Assembly: GCA_030562195.1 (NCBI GenBank)
Contig: CM060202.1
Coordinates: 25,158,317-25,222,316, forward strand
Direction: 5' to 3'
Length of the DNA: 64,000 nucleotides
DNA from: Nipponacmea schrenckii
Taxonomy: Eukaryota; Mollusca; Gastropoda; Lottiidae
Shown: one piece after another, positions 55,521-64,000 of the stretch
How positions within the stretch are numbered: position 1 is the first letter of the stretch
How the letters are laid out: every line of letters begins with the position of its first letter
Translations under genes and position numbers: made by a program
The notes under the pieces: model-generated
What the model was told of the DNA's origin: nothing
What the model saw: the letters and a program-made list of their open reading frames with translations, nothing else
The model's database searches: none

Positions 55521-56557
55521 GTTATAGCTTTCCTTCCTAAATAGATAAAACAAAGCATTCAAATAAATAGTATGAAGGAAAACTACTTTCAAAACTATTT
55601 TGTCACTTATTTTTGACTAGCAACCGTGACATAATGGTCACGTGATGTTTTTGTCAGGTAATAGGGTGCTTTTTTCGGATATCATCATTTTTTTGGTATA
55701 AATTGATAATCAAATTGACAAATATTTATTCGAATGACTATTTATACAAATTTTCTCTTAACTCTTACACATTGACAAGTGCGCTTCAGGTAGGCACATA
55801 CGCTGAAAATATTGTCGCGATTTATTTATTTTTTGTCGACAGGTTTTTAATTGTTTCATTCTTATTGTTTTATTTCGTCGTTTTCTTGTTATTACACATC
55901 ATATTTTCGAAAACAATTATCGAAATTGCCATTTCGTGCAATTGCTTATTTGTACATGTGAAACGAACACGAAGGGTTACGTGAGTTTGGACCGAGTTTG
56001 CACAAAATAACATTGATTTGTAATTTTTATTTTCGGTTTAAAAAATCAACAGCTATCATCATCAGAATCTTCCTATACAACACACATTTCAGTTAAATAG
56101 GCCAATTTAATAACTTGCGTTTGTGTTGTATCTGCGTTTCGGGGCAAGTTTGATTTGTTTGCAAATCCGCCATTTTGTTATGTTCTTCTATCTCAATGCA
56201 TTTTGATAAAATAAGCTTCGAACTTTGCGTTGTGATTATGTAGGACTATGAAAAAGGAAGTTTGAGAATGTTCAGTTTTGTCGTTATCGATATCTATGAG
56301 AGTTAGTAATTTGAAACTTTACTATTTTGACTGAGAAAATTTGGGGTCATCAAGTGCACATTGAAGTTTAAAGGAATTGTTTGCTCAAATTTTGATTTAA
56401 TTGTTAATCTGCCCATATTGGAAATTTGTATCCATGAACCCCGTGTCGTGTGGTAAATTTTATATATAAAATTTTCAGCAGATTTCAAAATGGCTGAAGT
56501 TTTCCTTTTCCTTAAGTATCCACAACCTGATTGTGATTGATGAAAGAAATAACTTAC
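55521..56557. other. Intronic stretch, nothing recognised
   Basis: AT-rich. The ORF at 55703-55984 is hydrophobic low-complexity and not called. Confidence 0.35.
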
Positions 56558-56620
56558 GTTCAGGTTTAACAATAAATGTTTCACTTTCCGAAACATTATT
56601 ACACTCTTCAATACTTAACA
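56558..56620 (-). CDS. IgC exon: linker
   Basis: 63-nt phase 1-1 exon between 'catttttcag' and 'gaac|gtaagt', reading approximately 'LSIEECNNVSESETFIVKPE'. Homologous to the 57-nt linkers of IgA and IgD. Keeps the Cys-Asn-Asn-Val core. Confidence 0.7.
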
Positions 56621-56817
56621 CTGAAAAATGATTAAAAACCAGATGGTAATTCTCTTTAATTGTTGATTAAGAAAAGTTTCACGAAACCTATAATATCTCA
56701 TCACGTGAAAAAAAAATAAAATGATATGATAAAGCGGAATATATAATGTTACTATTGGACAACGTTTCTGGCTTTAACGAAGCTGGCCATTGAAACGAAA
56801 AAGATAATTGTATTTAC

Positions 56818-57105
56818 CATCATAATGTTTTGTAGTCTGTAGTCTTTGAAAACAAGGGGGGTAATCTGTAGCTAGACAAGTAAATTGTCCACCATTAAGG
56901 TCTACTGTCACGTTAATTTGAGATAAAGTTGGATCTACGTCAGTCATTCTCATTCCATTTTTATACCATACTATATATAATGTCGGTAGACAATCTCTTA
57001 TACTGGTTGATTCACTGTCACATTCAAGTTGTATGATTGAAGTATGGTTATGTTCTGGTTTTAAAACGGGATTTGATGCAGATCTAACTATAATTGTGGG
57101 TTTTC
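56818..57105 (-). CDS. IgC exon: second Ig domain
   Basis: 288-nt phase 1-1 exon, acceptor 'ctgtttcag', donor 'gatg|gtaaat'. It begins 'KPTIIVRSASNPVLKPEHN' and keeps 'IIQLECDSE', 'RDCLPTLYIVWYKNGMRM' and 'GGQFTCLATDYPPCFQRL'. All four cysteines and the core Trp are present. No start codon inside, so it is recognised only as an exon. The most complete version of this domain along with IgA. Confidence 0.8.
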
Positions 57106-57809
57106 CTGAAACAGAATAATATTAATTAGAATTGATTAAACGTCTATGCGATTAAGGCATAAAAACCTGAAACACGACTGTTTGTGTCACGTCGATATTT
57201 ATTTTGGAAGGTCATTATAGCTTGTACCAAATAGAGTAAATTTGCATGCAATTTTTAAGTGAGAACTACAAGACAGGAACTTAATGTCAGAATTTTAGAA
57301 TATCAGAGACACATAAAACAATGGAATAGTGTGATAAAATGGTTGAACAGCGCTTAGATGTCACACAAAGTACCACATCCATTGTGCAATAAGACGGCGT
57401 TAAATTTGACCTGGTTTGACCTATGTTGTGCACTTCGATTAGGGATTCCCCATCGAATGTTAAAAGATGAAGTCATAGGGAGCTCCCTATAGCCAATACT
57501 TTTAAACACGACTTGATTTTAATATGCCCGCATGGCTTATATACCCGTCTGTGTATTGTGGCCAGAAATCATATTGCGATACATTGCGATACACCTCGCT
57601 GTATTGCAATACGCATTGCGACATATTGCGAAATGTCTTTCAGTTGATTATTTTGAGCAGATTCGGATCTGTTATGCATGCTATATTACTATCCATTAAA
57701 ACTTAATAAGAGTGACAAAGAAATAGTGTGAATAATTGCTATCTTTAATTTGTAAACATTAAAACAATATAGAATCATTATAATTCAACTTTCTTTGTTG
57801 ATTATAAAT

Positions 57810-57875
57810 AAATGAAATGAAACAAATGGAGTTTTACTTCCTACTCTTCTGCACATTATGGGCTAATGAAGACTT
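57810..57875 (+). repeat. Short interspersed repeat, copy 3
   Basis: 'caaatggagttttacttcct' then 'actcttctgcacattatggg', as at 350 and 16951. Confidence 0.6.
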
Positions 57876-57977
57876 CAAGACAGCTTGATCATAAATAAAA
57901 TAAATATTTGGCACATAGCAAATGATAAACACAAAGAGAAAACCAGCCACCAAATGACTAAAATTATATTGACTTTG

Positions 57978-58103
57978 TTAAATGTTCTTCTTCAAAAAAA
58001 TTAATTTGTCAACATACGATGGCTTCAGACAAGATCTTTGACCAGAAACAATGTCTCCAGCTGTGCTGAAAACACGTTCTGAGGGAACGGATGTTGCAGG
58101 CAT
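57978..58103 (-). pseudogene. hAT transposase C-terminal (dimerisation) fragment
   Basis: Reads 'MPATSVPSERVFSTAGDIVS' then 'GQRSCLKPSYVDKLIFLKKN' and stop. This is the hATC signature (S-V-P-S-E-R-x-F-S-x-A-G) at the end of hAT/ZBED transposases. Only this last exon-size piece remains. Confidence 0.8.
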
Positions 58104-58205
58104 ACTTAAGTTGTAAAATGTCAATCGAGACTACCTTGATTGACTGCGACCTAGCTGTAAACAAACATGGCGGCCATCTCTTTATCTAATTTTTTTTGAC
58201 TACCA

Positions 58206-59828
58206 GGGCCCTGTTTCACAAAAACTTAACTTAGGATTATCTTAGCTAAGATCAGATTTTAAGTTTGTGGATTTTCTGTTTCACTAAGGGTGGTTTTAAC
58301 TTTACTTTAATCTCATTTTAAGGAATTTTAGTTAAAATCATTTTTTTAACGCTATAAGCGACCTTGTGTAGACTTATTCTATACTTCCTGTATAGCAGAC
58401 GATCTTACAAAATGGCTGCCGAACGAAAATCAAAGAGGCCTTGCAACCCGACTGGATTTCTAGAGAGGAGATGGGGCTCATTCAGGCGTATGTTGAACAA
58501 GGTGATTAACTGGAAGTTTTATTCTCTGGATTAAGGGTTGATGGGGTTTCTGTGGGATCCAGGGATAAAGCATGGAAAGATGTGAAGGAAAAAGTTGACA
58601 GGTTTTTTTTGTTTTTTGTTTGATTGTTTACAACAATAACTGTCAAATATTACTGTGTTACCACAGTGTTTTTAAAATTGCGATGTGCTTATTTTTATAT
58701 GAATTGAAATATTAATGTCAAAATATTTTGAGTCTTGGATAGTTTTTGAGTTGATGAAAATCAAAATGAAAAACACTTGGAAATCTGATTTACAGAGGAG
58801 AGGGGGGTTTGCTAGCCTAGGTCACTAAGTGACTCAGCAATTTTGGCTTCGAAATAGGGGTCATCTTGTAATATAAATTCAATGTGTATTTTAATATTTA
58901 GATGAATGTAAAAAATATTTCTATTGATTGACTTTAAAGCTATATTTATAAGTTAGGAATATTGAAAACATTAAAAATACACCACCCTTTAGTTATTTGA
59001 GAATACAACTTAATGTATACTGATGTTTCTATTTTTCAGAGGAAAGGATAAGTGAGAACTTCCGAAGCTTGAGCAGGGAAAGCTGGAGATATAACAATCA
59101 TTATAAATATGAATATTGTATGCCAAAAGCAAGTTATTAAAATGAAAAATGATATTAGTATACATGTAGGCCTACATTAATTGATGAGTAGCCTTTCTTA
59201 GAATAAATTGTTGAGTATAAAATGGTAGTTTTTTTTAAAGAACCTTAGTATAATAAAAGATTAATCATCGAACTAGAAACTACTATATATTGGGTGTATT
59301 AGTTACCAATTATGAAGTTTTTTTTTTCTCGGACACTATACATACAAAAATAACAACAATTGTCAAGTTTAGAAAGTAGTAGGCCTATGGAATGATGTTT
59401 AGAACTTGAGATAAAAGCTTGTGGTAAATGATAATTAATATTAATGTTGCTTGGAAATTAATCTAAGCTTATTTAATTATCATGTTATGAGCCTATCTTC
59501 TTGTAATTCCGAAAAACTTCCTCTTTACTTCTTCTTGCTCTCTAAGATTTATATCTCAATCTGATTAAGGCTGCCATGTAGTTTGATGTTGATTATAAGT
59601 TAGGACAGGCAGACGGCTGTCTTAACTTAAAATTGATTTTAACTAAAATTCTGCATAAAATCGCTTTGTGAAACACAACAATTTTAAATTATGATAGTAT
59701 TGTAACTTAAAATTGATTTTAACATATTTTAGCAAAAATGCTTAAATAGGTTTTCTGAAACAGAATTATCCTAAATTAGGATAGAATCCTAGTTTACAAT
59801 GATTGTAAGTCTTTTTGAAACAGGGCCC
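58206..59828 (+). mobile_element. Harbinger-like DNA element remnant
   Basis: Ends share 'GGGCCCTGTTTCA' in inverted orientation (58206 and 59828), and both subterminal parts carry complementary 'taggatt' and 'aaaattgattttaac' blocks. Inside, from about 58412, is 'MAAERKSKR...' with 'SRDKAWKDVKEKVDR' (about 58560-58602), resembling the Myb/SANT-like DNA-binding ORF of PIF/Harbinger elements, with frame breaks. No transposase ORF and no clear 3-bp duplication. The superfamily is inferred. Confidence 0.6.
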
Positions 59829-60091
59829 AGTGGTGCGAAATTCTTGTGATGCATATACATGTATACATGTTACCATAAGAGAGAGCTTCGCTCTCGCCGG
59901 CTTAGCCGTCGAGAGAGCTGCACTCTCATATAATTATCGTCTATATTAGTACCCTTGACCTTGATCCTATACAATAAAATTATTCACTACATACATGTAT
60001 ATTAGAGTATATCGACACTGTTCGACTGTTATATTATGACTATATTCTTCGCCTTATGCGAATCTTCTTAACGATCAAAAAAGTGTCTCAC

Positions 60092-60472
60092 CTGGGATAA
60101 TCAAAGCTTTATGTCCAAAACGTCGTGATCTAAACTCCATCAAATATATTCCAGCATCTCTTTTTTGTAGTTTTGTCTTTTTGACCACGAGGGTGTCATT
60201 AATCAAAAAGATTTCTGTCAGATTACCAGCTAGATAAGTTGGTTTACCATTCTTATAAATTATTTCTGATGTCAGAGAATCCATCTTACGTTTAAATCTA
60301 ATTTGTGTTTGATTTGTGAGATTCTGAATCTCAATTTCACTTTCATTTGTTTTCTTTTCAATGATATATTTATTATACTCGTTTCTGAGGTCAGAAAGCG
60401 AAATATTCATCAAAAGTTCCGTTCCAAGTCGACCTTCAATTATTTCTGTTTCCTTACACTCTTCACCTTTAA
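60092..60472 (-). CDS. IgC exon: N-terminal Ig-like domain
   Basis: 381-nt phase 1-1 exon between 'attttctag' and 'ccag|gtgaga'. It begins 'KGEECKETEIIEGRLGTELL' and ends 'GHKALIIPG'. It has the F-strand-like 'KRDAGIYLMEFRSRRF' with Met rather than Cys. Unusually rich in N-glycosylation sequons (NIS, NES, NLT, NQT, NLT, NDT). Intact counterpart of 2649-3038. The signal-peptide exon should lie beyond, toward higher coordinates, and was not identified. Confidence 0.8.
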
Positions 60473-60908
60473 CTAGAAAATAAATCATGCAATAATGCAA
60501 ATGAGGTTTTGTCAAAGATCTGTACCTGGGTGCTTACATGCTAAAAATTGAAGGCGTTTTCAACACTCAAAACAACTCAAATTAATTCTTTTTTTTTCAA
60601 TGTCCATATTTCAATTTAAACAATTTTACCAATTTTCTTATCTTACTTCAAAAATTTAACGATTATGATTATCTACAACCGTTTATCGTAGGATTCCAAC
60701 GTCATCTCGGCTGCACATGTTTCATTCGATACTAATCTCCATGTGCTAGAATTAAGAACCCTGTTTATTGTCAAATCATAGTGAAAACCATCAAAGGCAG
60801 CCATATTAATCCAGGAATGCTGAAGTCAAATTTCTAAGATATCGAGCATGAGAAGACTGACCTCACAAAGAGTGCTAGTCCGAAACTTGCTGACTCTAGT
60901 ACCAGTCC

Positions 60909-62251
60909 TAGCTATTTGGACAGATATGGCTGGGGGAGAGTCAGAAAAACTAGGCACCTAAAACGTATTTTCCAACTCCGAATCCACCAAACCTTGATTT
61001 ATTTGGAAGATGGATGTTTTTGTAGTTCAATCATACCATCATTATGCCATTTCATGAATTTCAATAACTCAGTCGCCATTTCAAACTACGTGCGCATTAA
61101 AAAAATCCGACGTTATACGGTCACTTGATAGAAACAAACGAACCATCATCTTTTTATGACCCAATAACGTCGGAATTTTGGAAGCGCGCGCAATTTGAAA
61201 TGGCGACTGAGCGATTGAGAATATTAATCATTGGGACTATTTGATTTGGCATGGATGGGAAGTTCCTTTTTCCTGTTGAAGCGTTGATTACCCCTTTTCT
61301 CAAATAAATTTTTTCTTCGCTTGCTCACTTTATAAAAAAAAATTCTCGAATATAGATTTAATGTCGCCGAGTACGATTCAAGAGAAAAAGTGGCAGTGTA
61401 ATCAGTTTGAGAGGGCACAGCAACGTGCTAGTTTTAAGTAGGTCTTATCCCACAAGTAGAGGATTTCTTTATCCTTACCGAGTATGGCATAATATCAATG
61501 CTGTGCAAACGCGCCACAAAGACCCTGACACAGTAAGTTCAGTTACGGGATCAACAAACTAGGCAAAGTTACCGACAAAAGATGATCCTATTTATTATTC
61601 GAATCAGAATTCTGTATCTAAATAATCTAACAATAGCTTCAAAATAATCGCTTTGTTGATGGCGGGCGCCATGAATGTTTTTGTTTTTTTTTCGTCTCCA
61701 CGGACTGGGGAGCAGATACCTTCTTGATGAGCATATTCTGGCCCAATGAACAGTGCAGTCTAAAAGGTATAGCGGGCTAATTTTTATGACTTATTAAACG
61801 TGGTTTAGCAAGTATGTAAATATTTAACTCTCAACAGTTATCGATAATTCCCAAATGACGCTACATGCAGACTAACGGACAGAGTTCATTGTGCATCGTG
61901 CTAGGATTATACTTATGACAGTACAATAAACATGAAATGACAAGTTCCTTGATTGAATTTGTTAAAATGGTAATGATTTACATATGGGATGGACGTAAAA
62001 AGCCAAAATAAATTACAACTCTATTCCCAGCCTCTGGAATCAGTTTTGACGCGACTAAAAAAAAAAATTAAAAATTCTTGACAAAAACTCTGACGCAGGC
62101 GTGACATGGTGTAGGGGGATAATATGGCATCCATCTTTAATATATCGAGGTTTAGTGGATTTGAGGTATGTATTTAATACGTTTAAAACCCCAAATATTT
62201 TGTGTCTCTGTTTTTCTGACTCTCCCACAGCCACATCTGTCCAAATAGCTA
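60909..62251. repeat. 42-bp imperfect inverted repeats 1.3 kb apart
   Basis: 60909-60950 ('tagctatttggacagatatg' onward) and 62210-62251 are reverse complements with a few mismatches. They may be TIRs of an old non-autonomous element. No ORF of note between them. Confidence 0.55.
61068..61211. repeat. Small palindromic element
   Basis: Arms 'ctcagtcgccatttcaaa' (61068-61085) and its exact reverse complement (61194-61211), with inner matches 'tccgacgttat' and 'ataacgtcgga'. A 144-bp fold-back element nested in the previous feature. Confidence 0.75.
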
Positions 62252-62384
62252 TCAGAGACTGGGCTCTCAAAGCTCGACTCGGTTGCCGTACATTTATCAG
62301 CTCACGAAGATACCCAGGAGTGTATGGATCGAAGATTACTTTGTACGTAATACTAGTACATAAAAATCTAATTTACACCGTTGC

Positions 62385-62870
62385 TCAACTTAGTTTCACT
62401 CGAGACACGAGGCGGGTTGCGGAATTTTGGATCGATTGTATTTTCTTGATACTGCATTTTGGGAGGCCGTAGAGAAGACTAGTGCACAAATCTAATTTCG
62501 ACGTGATGAATGCATGAACCAGTTTCTCCGTAGCCGCCTTATTCAAGAGCTTCCGTAATCTACCAATGCGCCACAGGGCATAACTTGCAGACTTACAAAT
62601 GTCCGAGACTTGACTCTCCTTCATGTCTGCAGAATCCAACATCATGCACTGGCTCTTCACGGCGTGGGTCGTTCTACTCTCGCAGCAGACATACAACTGT
62701 GTAGGCAAAAACGACGATGTTCAGACCATAACTGGTAATGATATCTTCCAGCGGAATAACGTAAAGTGAGAATAGTTCCGGACCAAGAACCGATCCTTGT
62801 GGAACTCCATATTCAAGTTCAGTTCAAGTGAGAGAAGCACAAAAATGTTGGATTATGTGCAACTTATTTG
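62385..62870 (-). pseudogene. CR1-like LINE reverse-transcriptase 3' part
   Basis: Minus strand: 'LEYGVPQGSVLGPELFSLYV' (about 62820-62760), a mutated YADD box ('FAYTVVCL', about 62715-62690), then 'SDICKSASYALWRIGRLRKL' (about 62605-62545), 'TSKLDLCTSLLYGLPKC' and 'KKIQSIQNSATRLVSRV'. These are the palm and post-RT blocks of CR1/Rex-type LINEs. Truncated at both ends. Mutated catalytic box shows that it is inactive. Confidence 0.8.
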
Positions 62871-63192
62871 CAAAACCAGGTTCGATATAACGCAGTATCA
62901 CATCACTCAACCAGAAACCAATTGCTTTGATATCATAAATGCAGACTCCTAATTTATGTAGCCAGGTTGCACCCACACGCCTAAAGGAAAGCCCTTTAAA
63001 GGGATAATAAGCTTTGTAAATTGGTGATAGGCTTGACTGAAATGGACATATTGTAAAGTTTTTTTTGTTTTGTTACTATTTTATTTTGTCTAATATTTCA
63101 AATTAAAATCAATAAATAACAATACCTGGGGGCCGCCATCTTTGTTAGAAAAGTCACGTGGCATGACGTCACGTCGTAGATAGAATATCAAA

Positions 63193-63385
63193 ATGGCGGA
63201 ATGTCAAGTTCGGGTATGCCTTAACAATAAGTAGAGAAATAAAGATGTAAGCTATTAACGAATACCAGATCCCACTAAGAATCTACAAAAGAGTCCAACA
63301 ACATCGGTACAGGTTCGACAGTGGATACGTTTCATTTATCAAAAATAAAGTCGTCTGTGAAAGACATTTTTCTACCGGCCAACTT
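63193..63385 (+). pseudogene. Possible THAP zinc-finger remnant
   Basis: It begins 'MAECQVRVCLNNK' (C-x3-C spacing) and about 50 codons later, in another frame, reads 'SFIKNKVVCERHFSTGQL' (C-x2-H). That is the C2CH pattern of THAP domains. Stops and a frame change separate the parts, so it is a relic or partial exon set. Low certainty. Confidence 0.3.
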
Positions 63386-64000
63386 CGAAGTAGGTAAACA
63401 AAACCGCTTTGCCTTTAGTCCTGAGATTGCACCCGGTGGTTAGTGGCTGAAAGACACAGATTTTCCTACCGTTTGTGTCCACAGGAAACTACTCACAAAG
63501 GGTGGAAGTATTGGCCGTCTACAAAAACGATAAAAAAACGCGAAATACGAAATGCACAGACTGGGGTGAGTCAATAATATACTGCCCAACTCTGACAAAA
63601 GGAAGTAAGAGACAAATTTTCAAAAATGTTTTTTTGGGTTTATCCTATTAAAGGAAGTATGTGCTATCTGATAAACATGAAATCATTGCTATTTAACACC
63701 CTAAACCCTATAAAATTGTATTCTGCAAGGAAGTATGTACAGCAAGTTCAAGTGCCGAGTTCAAGTCAGCAGACAATACGATTTTCAGACAATAACTAGA
63801 AAATTAGTAGGCAGACGATAGCCCGCAGTCTATAATAAATTATTACTTTTTGACTCATCCTCACATTTCAACCACACCACACACATAAACTATTCTAAGG
63901 ATCAAATCATGTTTCACACAAAGCCACCCTTAATTTTTGCCATTTGGATTAAAATTTTTTACAACAAAAAATAGAAACCTTTATTTTGTTTATCGAGCAT

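Noticed and set aside
55703..55984. Hydrophobic 93-codon ORF considered as a small membrane protein
   Set aside because: AT-rich composition alone explains the Phe/Leu/Ile content, and there is no homologous copy or start context.
62101..62472. 123-codon plus-strand ORF
   Set aside because: It overlaps the inverted repeat and the antisense of the CR1-like LINE, and has no domain.

Overview
The window is AT-rich eukaryotic DNA with introns, degenerate transposons of many classes and two 500-N scaffold gaps (10416-10915 and 32145-32644). Metazoan Ig-domain exons, Crypton-type recombinase remnants, Penelope, BEL/Pao, Gypsy and several LINE families, and a dispersed repeat ending in 'ggacggacgg ... 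gggcgta' together suggest a lophotrochozoan, most likely a bivalve mollusc. The species is inferred, not shown.

The core of the window is a cluster of paralogous transmembrane Ig-superfamily receptor genes, built almost entirely from phase 1-1 exons and called IgA to IgE here. IgA (+, 2649-8309) has an N-terminal Ig-like exon, a second Ig exon, a 19-codon linker, an I-set exon, and a weak membrane exon with a very short tail. IgB (+, 13296-18288) has a signal-peptide exon, two decayed Ig exons, a good membrane exon and a tail with ITIM-like tyrosine motifs. IgC (-, 60472 down to 38368) is the most complete: two Ig exons, a linker, two tandem I-set exons, a membrane exon and two repeated cassettes of tiny cytoplasmic exons, each with its own terminal exon. 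IgD (-, 24986-23909) is a three-exon remnant inside an inverted copy of the IgA region. IgE (+, about 30.5-31.2 kb) is a fragment.

A 54-bp minisatellite lies in or next to the intron between the last Ig exon and the membrane exon of each paralog that keeps this interval. Its unit length is a multiple of three and leaves frames open on both strands, so it produces long false ORFs. An inverted duplication links about 3.46-10.2 kb (arm 1) to about 25.0-19.4 kb (arm 2). Each arm serves as the empty site for an insertion in the other: a Crypton-like recombinase gene is only in arm 1, and a 774-bp TIR element with a 10-bp target duplication is only in arm 2.

The most complete mobile element is a 3,868-bp DNA transposon at 33781-37648. 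It has 31-bp terminal inverted repeats with one mismatch and AAAT on both flanks. It carries an intact 690-residue putative DDE/D transposase and, just upstream and overlapping it, an F-box/leucine-rich-repeat-like exon. Other elements are remnants: a Tx1/L1-like LINE, Penelope, BEL/Pao, two further LINEs, a Gypsy element split by a LINE tail with a 14-bp target duplication, a hAT C-terminus and a Harbinger-like element.
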